This document shows, in pieces, positions 1 through 10,092 of a DNA stretch of 64,000 bases (the first letter of the stretch is position 1; each line of letters begins with the position of its first letter). Under the pieces are notes generated by a model. It saw only the letters and a list, made by a program, of their open reading frames with translations, did no database searches and was not told where the DNA came from. The DNA lies in NCBI RefSeq assembly GCF_963082655.1, contig NC_081553.1, positions 157,085,441-157,149,440 of the forward strand, read 5' to 3'. The translations under genes and the position numbers were made by a program. This DNA is from Stomoxys calcitrans. Its lineage: Eukaryota > Arthropoda > Insecta > Diptera > Muscidae.

Positions 1-9
1 ATCTCCGGT

Positions 10-51
10 ATGGATTTTTTCAAAATAGTTATGCTATTTTGAAAAATCCAT
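10..51. repeat. AT-rich inverted repeat (hairpin)
   Basis: Two arms (10-28 and 34-51) are reverse complements apart from one extra T, separated by a 5-base loop TTATG. The arm reads ATGGATTTTTTCAAAATAG. It could be a transposon terminal fold or a chance palindrome in AT-rich DNA; nothing nearby shows which. Confidence 0.6.
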
Positions 52-174
52 GCTGATAAAAGTTTCTTTATTTTCATAAAGCCAGGGAGAGCTAGTACAC
101 ACATAAACTAATACATTTTGTGCAACATATTTCGTTTCTGTTGTAGACACAGTTTTTCATGCGGAGGGAGTTAT

Positions 175-300
175 TCTCGTCAAGCTCCTGTAGGTGAGCA
201 TGCTTGTACCAATCCAGCTGAGCTACTCATGGTAATGATAAACACCACATAGATCGAACCTCAAAGTTCCAGCTTGCGTGTTGCTCAAAATTTTTTTTTG
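175..300 (-). repeat. Partial copy of a CAA-tailed dispersed repeat
   Basis: The reverse strand contains a GAGCA-CAC-CAAGCTGGAAC block and GCTTG/GAGC blocks shared with better copies at 18932-19260 and 30795-31075. It is short and diverged. It lies just 3' of the minus-strand Jockey-like element. The family ends in (CAA)n in its better copies and has no coding capacity of its own, so a SINE or a LINE 3' tail is possible. Confidence 0.45.
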
Positions 301-345
301 AGGTCTGTCGAGTACTGAAGTACCATACTCGCTTATTTACTTCTT

Positions 346-2215
346 CGGTGTTGTTGTAGCAGTTTGTTATGTTCTATCTTTCGTTTGCTTGATTCTGTTG
401 AGTGTCAAGATCCAGGAACTCTGCGACGAAGATGCGGTACGTACAGAGGGATCTGTGTCTGAATCGAGTTAGACAGGTGAGGTGTATCGTGTGGTCCCTT
501 GGCACAATCGGGACATGCATGTTTCACGTCGGCATTAATCCTTGTAGAAGTTGAGGCGGCTGCATCTGCCGAAACGTACTTGAGCCAGAACTACTCTGGT
601 TTGCCGGCGGAGGTCTATTTCTTAAGGTGCAATGGGAGGCGGTCGTTCTCCAAGGTCTATATTCACCCAGTAGTTATTTACCGCATCTACTATCTTGTCT
701 GCATGAATGTTGTCTAGACCCGCTTGATCTAGAGGTTCCCTCTTGTAGCGCTGAACCTCACGCTCAAGATCATGGTGATCTACCTAAAGGCTTCTGGGCA
801 AAAGATGATGATGATTGCGATGGTCTCTGCTATAACAGCCCAAAAGGAATTACTTAGCATGTAGTCATGTCTTCGCGCTGATAGGATCTTTGCTTCCTGA
901 TGGAGGTGGTCCACATGAGAACGGAGGAGACATCCCGTCGCAGTATGGAGGGCGGCATTCTGACAGATCTGAATATTATTCCACTGTGTGTCACAGAGCT
1001 GTCGAGACCACGCTGGTGCTGCACAACTTACCACAGACGGGCCAATTGCCTGAGGACCTTGTTTCTATTTTTGACTTTATCGCAAATTGCTGTGGCATGT
1101 GGGGAGAATGTGTAAGACCTGTCAAATGTAACGCCAAGTATTTTGGAACCCTTGATCGTCGTAATCATTTCCCCATCGACCATCACAGTCAGATCGGTGA
1201 ATGCCGCATATTTGTAGTGGACAGTGTGGCTGAAAATTTGGTGGCAGATATCTTCAGATTTTTTGCAACCAAGTATGAGACAAGTTCATTGAGGTAGACG
1301 TTCAACATATCGCAGATGTCAACAATGGGTGGGGGGCCTGATGCCATGATGGTACAATCGTCCGCATATGATACGATCTCTATGCCTTCTGGAGGGGGAG
1401 GAATGGAGGAAAGATAGAGGCTAAGAAGTGCCGGAGATATCACCCCGTCTTGGGAAACTCCCTGTTTCACTCTAGGGTGCTTCGACTTCTTATCCCTAAA
1501 TTCCACAAATGACTGGCGCCCACACAGATAATTCGCTACCCAGCGTTTCAGGCCTGGTTGGAGGGACGTGTTGGCGATGTCCTCAAATAATTTGGCATGG
1601 CTGACCGTGTCGAATGCCTTCGATAGGTCCAGTGCCACGAGGACCGTCCTATCACATGGCCTGGGTTGATTGAAGCCACGGCAAATGTGTGTGGTGATGG
1701 CATGCAAAACTGTTGTTGTGCTGTGCAGTCTCCGAAATCCATGTTGATGCTCGGCGAATGGAAATTCTCCTACGAGGCTCGAGAGGAGTAATGCCTCAAG
1801 CGTCTTTGCTACTGGTAAGAGAAGGGAAATCGGCCCCCCCCAAACTCAGGTCCTTTCCAGGCTTCAGTAGCGGGATCATTCTTCCCCTTTTTCAGACATC
1901 GGGAACTATAAGAGTGTTCAGGGACAGGTTGAGGACAGTATTAAGGTACTCAACTCCAGATAAATATAGAGATTCCGTCGGGGGCCAACACCTTGGATGA
2001 TTTGGCGCCACGGATTCGTTACTTCGCCCACGGTAAATTGTGATGGCTGTCCATCGGCTCGGAGACCACGAATACGACGAATGGCTCTCCTTGCCCTGCC
2101 ACTCTCGGGATGCACAATAAATTAAGAGTTGAACAACCTGGCATATCCCTTTGGATTAGTCTCAGTTACGTCGCCAAAAGTGACTGAGGTTCTGTTATCC
2201 CTTCTACCATCTAAT
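346..2215 (-). mobile_element. Jockey-like non-LTR retrotransposon, 5'-truncated and frameshifted
   Basis: On the minus strand the order is a linker before RT (about 2215-2000), RT fingers (about 2000-1710), RT palm (1707-1189), RT thumb and C-terminal domain (about 1150-780), a Cys/His-containing tail (about 620-430) and a 3' end GCTACAACAACA near 350. The palm has ALDLSKAFDTVSH and YADDCTIMASG, the catalytic Asp motifs of non-LTR reverse transcriptases. The reading frame changes several times, so no full protein is made. The endonuclease and ORF1 are absent (5' truncation). It belongs to the same family as the plus-strand copy at 5372-8365. The RNA-dependent DNA polymerase assignment follows from the motifs; the clade (Jockey) is inferred from overall resemblance. 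Confidence 0.85.
1189..1707 (-). pseudogene. Reverse transcriptase palm fragment (Jockey-like)
   Basis: This is the longest uninterrupted piece of the element at 346-2215, 172 residues. It holds RT motif A (LDLSKAFDTV near residue 28), the QGVSQDGVISPALL block (normally PQGGVISP, so P to S and G to D changes) and the YADD catalytic box near residue 114. The next block downstream continues in another frame. A full Jockey-like ORF2 is several times longer, so this is a remnant and its first Met is internal to the real protein. Confidence 0.85.
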
Positions 2216-2654
2216 GTTTTGATTTGAGTTACATGAGGATTATGCTGAATTTAAAACATTCGAGGCCACCCACGCCTTCTGCAAGGAGAAGAAAGAGGGG
2301 GCCTCATCCATTTCTATATTTTGGTTTCATATTTACACAAATATTGGTTTAGTTGCTTAGTTGGACTACTGAAATAATGATGATTCATATGCTAAGACAT
2401 TTTTCAACAACATCATTCTGATTCATTTATGCAATTCGATTGCCTTTTATAGTTGGAGATGATGTATTATTTCAGTATGCATAAATGTGTGTTTAAGTGC
2501 CATCAAGTTAAAAGCTTTGTTCTTTTTAATTTCTTTTTTTTAAGTAGCTACTGCACTGTTTACGTGCTGTTATCATCCAGTATCATAATAATCTCAAAAA
2601 TGATTCTAATAATTCTTTTTCTTATCAAAAGTGAGTAAACGATCAGCATCAGCG
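2216..2654. other. AT-rich spacer, no recognisable gene
   Basis: I see no coding similarity here. On the minus strand the segment 2521-2546 is A-rich and lies about 110 bases after the Raf pseudogene stop codon, so it could be a decayed poly(A) tail of that retrocopy. Confidence 0.4.
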
Positions 2655-3790
2655 CTAGATATTACCAGCACTATGGTAAAATTGGAAGTTTACAAGAGTC
2701 TTTGGGCTGGGACAGGAAAAGAGAAAGTCATCGTGATGTAATTGTGTTTGCGATGTAGTTTAGGCAGCGTCCGCCAAATATACTCTAGCATATTAAGATT
2801 CAAACGGAACAAAGGCCTTTCATTGCGATCACGAGTCATGTGGGGTTTCAGAAGTCCTCGCCCTACCATAAAAAGTATCTGATCCTTATTGTTGATGTTA
2901 CTATAAGGCAGACATTTGGCCAATAATTCATACAAAACAATGCCAAAGGCATATACATCAGATTGGAAAGAGTAGGGATTCTGCTCCTGCATACGTATGA
3001 CCTCAGAAGCCATCCAGAGAATACTGCTAGTTGGTTGACTAGCTTGTTTCTCACCCGACGAGTTTTCGCATTTGCCAGACCGAAATCCCATATTTTCACC
3101 GAATACTCGTCTTGCAAGAATATGTTATTGGATTTGAGATCTCTATGTATGATATTTTTGGCGTGTAAATAATCCATTCCTTGGGCCACTTGTCTTCCAA
3201 TTTCTATGAGAGTTTTCAATTTAAATTTTGTCTCTTTCACATGAATATGCTTGTAGAGACTGCTGCCTTCGCACCATTGCGTTACAATGGCCAAAGAAGA
3301 TTTCGAAACACAACCCATGAACAAAGGAATATTGCAATGCCGAGTTTTCTTCAACATGGTAACTTCATTTTTGAAGGCTTGCAACTGAGCCAAGCTAGTC
3401 GTTTTCACATTGAGGGTTTTAACCGCCACCGGGCCATGCCAATGGGCTTTGCATACAGTCCCAAAGGAACCTGAACCAATTCGAGGTCCTATTAAAATCT
3501 CTTCGGCGTGTATGTTCCCATTTTCCTCCGAGGATCTATTGGAAGACAACAAGTTTTTATTGCTCTCATCTGCTGACTTGGCTCTTTCCCTTTTTACATG
3601 TTTGAGCGAGCTGGTGGGTGAAGCCTGCGTTGAATTGAAATGGTCACCAGCATTTTGTAACGGGTCATGAGCATGCATTAATTTGCATTAGGCCTCGGTT
3701 AAGGGTTTGATGTTATTGTAGCAAACATTGGGAGCTGAATTTGAACGATCTTGTTGACTTATAGACCGTGGATGGCGAGCCTGATAATCT
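2655..3790 (-). pseudogene. Intronless Raf serine/threonine kinase retropseudogene
   Basis: The minus strand encodes most of a Raf (MAPKKK of the Ras/ERK pathway) C-terminal half. From the upstream end there is a CR2-like 14-3-3 site (DRSNSAPNV, about 3720-3755), an in-frame TAA at 3690-3688, then from Met 3678 a linker, glycine loop [10 protein letters not shown] (residues 66-75), VAVK lysine (87), HRDLKSNN (178-185) and DFG (198-200). A frameshift near 3057 moves the frame to the segment starting [20 protein letters not shown]. About 20 residues before ERPLFR are deleted. The authentic-looking end SAGNI and stop lie at 2655-2660, in yet another frame. Changes include KIWDFG for the usual KIGDFG. 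The kinase domain runs for about 1 kb without an intron, which suggests reverse transcription of a spliced mRNA. Nonsense, frameshift and deletion make it non-functional. The parent gene is not in this window. Confidence 0.88.
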
Positions 3791-4216
3791 TCGTGTCAGT
3801 TCAATCTAATATGGCTGGGCATGACAGGTTCCCGATGAAGTTTTTTAAGATTATTTTCCCTATATTTCGGATGTTCTTATTTTGGTTAAAGCTCTATTAC
3901 AGGGCATGTAGCTGCCTTATGACATGTCAAAGTTAGCATATGTAGAGTTGTACATGTCGTGTGATACGAACGAAACTGGCATATGAAAATCACTTCACAT
4001 TCGTGCAAAAACATAAAGAAATCAGCTGTTTTGTTGTCAGTCGAATGAAAACAAACCCAAATTAAATTGTCTTCGCAAAATTAGGCTTTAACCAACTGAC
4101 TCACAACTTTAAAAATTTTTACGCATAAAAAAATCCGCTTTTGCTCAAATTTTTGGTTTTTTTCGTACGAAAATAACATGCTGGTGTGATAGCAAAAATG
4201 ATGAATCGTATGTTAA
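3791..4216. other. Spacer without recognisable gene
   Basis: The first ~60 bases may be further decayed Raf sequence on the minus strand (a PSHIRLN stretch near 3800-3825 precedes the CR2-like site in frame but meets a stop). Beyond 3850 I see only AT-rich DNA. Confidence 0.35.
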
Positions 4217-5160
4217 TTGACAATTTTGACAAACATTTTCAATACATGTGCTCCTATAAGGAAAACGGGCAGCACCGGTAATGTATCAGAATGTAGACCA
4301 ATAGCATTGCTGCCGCTTTTACATGATTGTCAATGCGGATTCAGGAAGAATAGAGAGACATCCATGTTGCTTTTACGTTTTTCCTACCAGATTTGGAATT
4401 GCGTGGCGAATCACAATATCTGTATTTTACTTTCCTTGGATTTAGAGGAGCCCTTTGATCGGGCGGATTAATTCGTCTTGATTAAAAAGCTGTCCATTGT
4501 TTACGGTCTTAGTAAAAGCGCGTGTAAACTTGTTTTCCTATTTAGTTGATAGAAAGCAATTTGTTCAGATAGGTGATATAACTTTATCTACACTGCCGGT
4601 AAAAAGTGGAGTTCCTCAGGGATCTGTACTCGGTCTCCATTTATTTTGTTTTTGAACGACTTATTTGAGTCCATAGCGAATTGCTGCTCCTCATATGCGG
4701 ACAATGTTAAGATGGTGTTTATTGGTAGCCGTCGCTCTTTGAACGTTCTTCAATCGAAGATTGGTTTAGCCTTGCCTTCCTTGGCTTCATGGATGACTGC
4801 GAAACCTCTGTCTCTGAATGCGGCAAAGACTAAGGCTATTTTCTTCGGGACAAGTTACATTCCAGATTTGAGGCTGGTTTATGAAATAAATTGTCATACG
4901 ATTTACATATTGATAATGTTGTGGCTAAGGTAACTCATTGTTTCCGCTAGCGTTATAGCACTGATTTAGTATAACCTCGATATTTTAGACAACGATTGGT
5001 CCATGCTCTAATAATGCCTCATTTACTGTACTGCCTTGGGGTATATTCAGGTGCCACTGCAAGTAACATGTATAAGATTAAACTTGCTTTAAATAGAAAG
5101 TACGTTAAATTTGTTCTTGCAGGTTATTCGATCATACTTCCCGTTTGTTAGAAGCTTTCT
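4217..5160 (+). mobile_element. Non-LTR retrotransposon RT relic
   Basis: The plus strand carries ECRPIALLP (RT fingers), CQCGFRKNRETS, LLSLDLEEPFDRAD (motif A, degenerate), VKSGVPQGSVLG, then SSYADNVKMVF (motif C with YADN for YADD) and, about 5005-5150, a C-terminal MPHLLYCLGVYSG-like stretch. Stops and frame changes separate these blocks, and an internal deletion joins the fingers directly to the region before motif A. The family differs from the Jockey-like copies on either side. The clade is unresolved. Confidence 0.75.
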
Positions 5161-5371
5161 GGTTATATCTGATTATATTCTACAAAATCTATAAATCCCG
5201 TAATCCACTATTCCTAGTGAATATGTTTTAATTTTCTCACCCTATTCGAGTTAATCGGGCATGTTTTCAATTATGCCAATTATATATGTATATCGAAAAA
5301 AAAACTCCTTCGCCACTTTGATGAGATGCAATAGTACGATTTATTTTTTTCCTTTCGTACATTTTTAATGT
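5161..5371. other. Spacer; AT-rich
   Basis: No gene is recognised. From about 5372 the sequence joins the 5' part of a Jockey-like element; the block 5443-5475 (CATCGGCAAGGGCTGCCGCC) recurs at 28790-28815 and 36432-36455. Confidence 0.35.
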
Positions 5372-6154
5372 TTGTTGAACATTAGTAGATCTTGTAGATG
5401 CAATCCCATGCCAGCCTGTTGTACGCACCGGATTGACTCGATGGAATCCTTCATCGGCAAGGGCTGCCGCCTCAATGTACGTCTTCGTCTTTTTTTCGTC
5501 ATGGGAGAGGCACATACCGTGTGCCTTCTTTGCATGACTTTGGCCCCTGCCGGGATTGAAAAGGACCCCGGACCCTGGTTCTGTTCGGTTTGCCAGAACC
5601 ACCTCCATCATCGGTCGATGTCGGTGAGGTGTAAACGGTGCATGGAGTGGGTACATTTCCGATCTTGCTCTGGCCTTACATCACTACGGGAGTATAGTCA
5701 CACTGAATATGTTGCAAGGTGCTGTGCGAACATAGACAGCAGTGGCTCACAAGCGTCGTTGTCGTCGCCTTCTGCGTCCTTGGGTCGGCTTCAGAGAGAA
5801 CACCAATCGGCGTTTCAGTGTACTTATACCCCTCTCGGATGTGCTAGTTGGCGAGAGGAAATTCCGAGACATCATAAATGCAGCAGCTGCTCGCTTTATA
5901 CTAACCGGTCGAAACCTCAAGTGCGGCCCAATTTTCCGGCGCATGCAGTAGTACTCCCAGACGAGCGTGATGGGTTTCGTTGTGCGGACCTCACTAACCC
6001 CAGAATCAGCGAGCTGAATCTGGAAATAAATAGGGTAGTCAACGAACATAAGTGGAATTTGTGGCTCGAACACTTGAGGCAATGTAACTTAGGCACTGGT
6101 TTAGGCAAGCTGTGGTCTACTGTTAAGTCACTCGAACCCCGGAAGACGGGATGA
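5372..6154 (+). pseudogene. Jockey-like ORF2 5' fragment with PHD-like Cys/His finger
   Basis: This 260-residue frame begins before a Cys/His cluster with C71-x2-C74, C87-x2-C90, H95, C99 and CC117-118 (WFCSVC...CKRCMEWVH), spaced like a PHD/zinc-binding fold found before the endonuclease in this family. Residues 200-255 (EINRVVNEHKWNLWLEHL, GKLWSTVKSL) match the linker before the RT domain. Between them the endonuclease core is gone, and a short stretch is better read in another frame (FRDIINAAAARFI, about 5858-5900). The stop at 6152-6154 follows KSLEPRKTG, and the linker continues as IFGEVTVTDPKRCARLF in another frame. The Met is arbitrary. Confidence 0.7.
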
Positions 6155-6885
6155 TGGGACCTGTCATTTTTGGGGAAGTAACCGTGACTGATCCGAAGAG
6201 ATGCGCCAGGTTGTTCAAACAGGGATGTCCCCAAGGTGGGGTGATATCTCCGGCACTGTTTAACCTCTACCCATCCTCCATTCCACCCCCTCCAGACGAC
6301 ATAGAGATCGTGTTATATGCACGATTGTACGATCATGGCATCAGGCCCCACACCCATTGTTGACATCTGCGATAGGTTGAACGTCTACCTCAACGAACTT
6401 GCCTCATATTTCGCTGCAAGAAATCTGAAGATATCTGCCACCAAATCTTCAGCCACATTGTTCACTACGCGTGAGGTGAATATTGAGCTAATATTCAGAT
6501 CTGTCAGAGTGCCGCCCTCCGAACTGCGACGGGCTGTCTTCTCAGTTCTCATATGGACCACCACCACCAGGAGACAAAGATCCTACCAGTGCGAAGACAT
6601 AACTACATGCTGTCTAAGCAATATCTTTTGGGCTGTTATCGCAGAGACCATCCAAATCATCATCTTGTGGGTAGATATCCACCGCCCAGAAGCCTTAAGG
6701 TAGATCTACATAATCTAGAGCGTGAGGTCCAGCAATACAAGAGAGATATAGCGGCATGCCAATCAGGTCTAGAAAACATTCATGAAGACACGATAGCAGA
6801 TGCGGTAAATGGCTACCTTGTGAATGTAGTTCTTGGAGAACGACTGCCTCCCATTGCACCTGAAGAAATTGACCTCCACCGGTAA
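6151..6885 (+). pseudogene. Reverse transcriptase C-terminal half (Jockey-like)
   Basis: Two overlapping frames (6151-6363 and 6317-6703, then 6553-6885) together cover QGGVISPALFNLY, the region of the YADD box (damaged to LYARLYD), LNVYLNELASYFAARNLKISATKS, SELRRAVFSVLIWT (a compressed thumb after deletion) and PPRSLKVDLHNLEREVQQ. No single frame runs through. The order matches the minus-strand copy at 346-2215, which lets the deletions be located. Confidence 0.75.
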
Positions 6886-7170
6886 ACCAGACTATTTCTG
6901 GCTCAATTAAGTTCCGACAGATGCAGCCGCCTCAACTCCTACAGAGCCTCAACTTCTATAGAGCCTCAACTCCGACGTACAAGATGTATGTGCCGATTGT
7001 GACCAGGGACCGCACGATACACGTCACCTGTTCAACTATCCCGCCAGACCGACTCGACTCAGACCCAGATTCCTGTGGACGCGCCCCATCTTAGTCGCAG
7101 AGTTCCTTGGTCTTGACATTCAACTGAATCATGCAGACGAAAGAGAGAACACAACAAACATCTACAACAA

Positions 7171-7935
7171 CCTCTACCTATCCTCCATTCCACCGCCTCT
7201 AGACGGCATAGGGATCGTATCATATGTGGACGATTGTACGATCATGGCAACATGCCCCCCACCTATTGTTGACATTTGCGGTAGGTTGAACGTCTACCTC
7301 AACGAACTTGCCTCATATTTCGCTGCAAAAATCTGAAGATATCTGCCATCAAATCTGCCTCCCATTGCACCTGAAGAAATTGACCTCCACCGGTAAACCA
7401 GACTATTTCTGGCTCAATTACGTTCCGACAGATGCAGCCGCCTCAACTCCTACAGAGCCTCAACTCCTACAGAGCTTCAACTCCTACAGAGCCTCAACTC
7501 CTACAGGGCCTCAACTCCTACAGAGCCTCAACTCCTACAGAGCCTCAACTCCTACAGAGCCTCAACTCCTACAGAGCCTCAACTCCTACAGAGCCTCAAC
7601 TCCTACAGAGCCTCAACTCCTACAGAGCCTCAACTCCTACAGAGCCTAAACTCCTACAGAGCCTCAACTCCTACAGATCCTCAACTCCTACAGAGCCTCA
7701 ACTCCTACAGAGCCTCAACTCCAACAGAGCCTCAACTCCGACGTGCAAGATGTATGTCCCGATTGTGACCAGGGACCGCACGATACACGTCACCTGTTCA
7801 ACTATTCCGCCAGACCGACTCGACTCAGACCCAGATTTCTGTGGACGCGCTCCATCTTAGTCGCAGAGTTCCTTGGTCTTGAAATTCAACTGAATTATGC
7901 AGACGAAAGGTAGAACACAACAAACTTCTACAACA
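7171..7935 (+). repeat. 765-bp tandem duplicate of the Jockey-like 3' region
   Basis: The sequence ACCTCTACCTATCCTCC (RT, LYLSSIPPPP region) starts at 7171 directly after the CAACAAC 3' end of the previous unit, and starts again at 7936 after another CAACAAC end. Each unit therefore runs from the same internal RT point to the 3' terminus. This unit has its own internal deletion at 7370 (CATCAAAT joined to CTGCCTCCCATTGC) and contains the expanded 17-bp minisatellite. Confidence 0.85.
7439..7742 (+). repeat. 17-bp minisatellite (about 17-18 copies) inside coding DNA
   Basis: The unit CCTCAACTCCTACAGAG repeats head to tail with few substitutions. Because 17 is not a multiple of three, each frame cycles through all three readings and gives the same 17-residue protein period (NSYRAS, TPTEPQ, LLQSL), and all three forward frames stay open. 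The unexpanded neighbour at 6920-6975 has only about three copies, so this is a local expansion. Confidence 0.95.
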
Positions 7936-8365
7936 ACCTCTACCTATCCTCCATTCCACCGCCTCTAGACGGCATAGGGATCGTATCATATGTGGACGAT
8001 TGTACGATCATGGCAACATGCCCCCCACCTATTGTTGACATTTGCGGTAGGTTGAACGTCTACCTCAACGAACTTGCCTCATATTTCACTGCAAAAATCT
8101 GAAGATATCTGCCATCAAATCTTCAGCCACATTGTTCACTACAAATACGCGTGAGGTGCGTAGGGAGCTGAAAGTGATGGTCGACGGAGTGACAATTCCG
8201 ACCATCAAAAGTCCCAAAATACTTGGTGTCGCATTTGACAGCTGTTACAAATTCTCCTCACATGCCACAGCAATTTGTTATAAAGTCAAAAGTGGAAACA
8301 AAGTCCTCAAGTCACTTGTCGTCGGCACTAGGGCTGCTGACAAAGAAACCTTGTTGACAACGTGC
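7936..8365 (+). mobile_element. Third Jockey-like partial unit, interrupted
   Basis: This repeats the RT palm region (VDDCTIMATCPPPIVDIC) and, unlike the second unit, continues through SATLFTTNTREVRRELKVMV and LGVAFDSCYKFSSHATAICYKVKSGNKVLKSL, the normal RT C-terminal path. At about 8366 it is broken by an opposite-strand element. A later piece of the same family resumes at 9672. Confidence 0.75.
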
Positions 8366-9671
8366 AAACAATTTATTTATTTAATCAATCCGAACCCAAG
8401 TGTATGTATGTTGATAGAAATTTAAACAAAATAGGGATTAATACATCTTTACATAATACTTGTATATGTAATTGTTAAAAATTTTAATTTTTAGTATACA
8501 ATTTTAATGAAACCAAAATAAAATAATGAAACCAAAAAAATAAGATTTAAGACCCTAAATAATTGAAATAAAAAAGAAACAATAAAATTAAATTAAAACT
8601 AAAACCCTAAGACCCTAACGCACATCCTTTTAACAATAATAAAATATATGTTTATGAAACGTAAAGGTGATGTGGTAATTTTCAATGAATGAATTAAAAA
8701 TTGATTCTTTATTTAGGTTAATTATTTAATATTTAGTTATTTTAAATTTAGTCTTTTTTTTTAAATGTGCTAGAACATGCTGAAAAATATTTTATATGAG
8801 CAGGTAGATTATTCCAGAGCCTTGCAATGCGAATTGCGAAAGATGCTCTACAAGAAGTTGAGAGTTTCTAGTAGTATTTAAAAAATGAAAGTGCGACAAA
8901 AGATAGGAGGGCTGGCATCGTTTAATAACGTTAAAAAAGAAACAGAGACATCTAGTGTCCAAAAACTGTTCAAAGGGACAACCGAGAAATTCCTTGGTAA
9001 AATGAAGATAGTCACGTCTACAGCTTTTTCCATAAACAAACCGGAAAATGCTGTGAAAACAAGATTGCAATCTGGTGATGTTAGAGCGATTTGATCCCAT
9101 GTAAACTTCGGCACCATATAAAATATGAGGCATGAGCAAGGATTGTGCTAACATATATTTAATTTGAGTTGGTAGTATAATATTTAGACTGTAAAGATAT
9201 AAGATGTAAACGAAAGATCAGAAGATGAAGAAAAAGATGAACTAACTACATTATTCTGGAGAAGTATACTGTGTTCTGCATGATCATTTCGAGATCGATT
9301 AAAAACAATACATTAAGTTTTGCTAATGTTAATAGTAACCCTATTGCAACGAGCCCATTCACAGATACGACCAATATCAGAATCCAAATTTGACACACAA
9401 GTCTCTATAGAACTATTTGCACTAGTGCTAAATTATCATTGGCATATATAGCCTAGTCAACATTTTGTATACAACGATACACATTATTTACATACAACAT
9501 AAATAAGATGGGCTTGAATTGAGTTGATATTTGAGCTATGGCCACGGCATAAAACAAACTGTCTATGGGCACCATTAAATTCATGTTTGAGTTTACCGCA
9601 AAGAAGATTATGATCAACAGAATCAAACACCTTGCTTAAATCAAGTACAACAAGAACAGCAGAATTAGCGA
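8366..9671 (-). mobile_element. RT element nested in the Jockey-like copy
   Basis: Minus-strand blocks run from high to low coordinates: VLVVLDLSKVFDSVDH (RT motif A, 9681-9600), an AIYANDNLAL stretch in place of YADD near 9450, then LLMPHILYGAEVYMG and YLHFTKEFLGCPFEQF (9154-8792), followed by an AT-rich 3' end to TAAATAAATAAATTG at 8366. Several frames are broken and the block between motif A and C is shortened. It is a different family from its host. No clean target-site duplication is visible; host sequence is missing at the join. Confidence 0.75.
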
Positions 9672-9838
9672 TCTGCCTCAATTACGATCCGGCAGATACA
9701 GCCGCCTCAATTCCTGTACAGCAAGGATTGATGCCAACGTGCAAGTTGTATGTCCCGATTGTGCCCAGGGACCACACGGCATACGTCACCTTTTTAACTG
9801 CCCAGCCAGACCCACTCATCTCCCGGCACGGGATAGCT
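9672..9838 (+). mobile_element. Jockey-like 3' tail fragment
   Basis: The frame GRYSRLNSCTARIDANVQ followed by CPDCAQGPHGIRHLFNC is the Cys/His C-terminal tail of the Jockey-like family (compare 6905-7060 and 430-620). It stops at about 9838, where a CAA-tailed dispersed repeat begins. Confidence 0.75.
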
Positions 9839-10092
9839 GTGAGCACCACACAAGCTGGAACATAGAGGTCCGATTAGTGTGGTGTTCATTGTTGTCCCGA
9901 AAAGCTTAGCTGCGAGCTACTTGGCGGGTCCACACGTTGCGGATAGTGGAATTATCCATACAGAGTAGCTGTTACTGCAGTCGCGGAGAATCAGCGATAT
10001 CGAATGGAGAGTCTCAGTGAGAGGCCGGGTGACACTGGGTGTTGCACAAATACTGAGCATCATCTCGTTACGACAAGGCAATGATAGGAATT
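9838..10092 (+). repeat. CAA-tailed dispersed repeat, diverged copy without tail
   Basis: It starts GAGCACCACACAAGCTGGAAC and keeps the order of blocks seen at 18932-19260, including GTTGCGGATAGTGGAAT and GAGTCTCAGTGAGAGG. It lacks the CAA tail. Divergence suggests an older copy. Confidence 0.65.

Larger units (their letters stand above)
5372..7170 (+). mobile_element. Jockey-like non-LTR retrotransposon, internally deleted
   Basis: The plus strand reads: Cys/His finger region (5372-5760), remains of the post-endonuclease region, pre-RT linker (to 6154), RT from QGGVISPALF (6230) through a damaged YADD region (6310-6340), thumb (6317-6885), Cys/His tail (6905-7100) and a 3' end TCTACAACAAC at 7160-7170. 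The endonuclease catalytic core is missing between about 5745 and 5790. A second deletion near 6215 joins the pre-RT linker (RCARLF) directly to QGCPQGG, removing RT fingers and motif A. The copy is therefore doubly dead. Its 3' part is repeated downstream. Confidence 0.85.

Noticed and set aside
1713..2000. Plus-strand frame of 95 residues
   Set aside because: The minus strand over the same bases encodes RT fingers of the Jockey-like element; the plus frame is a shadow.
7439..7742. CRISPR-like array
   Set aside because: The repeats are contiguous with no spacers, and the genome is eukaryotic.
8525..8620. CCCTAA/ACCCTAAG words as telomeric repeat
   Set aside because: They are scattered in the AT-rich 3' part of a nested RT element and not tandem.
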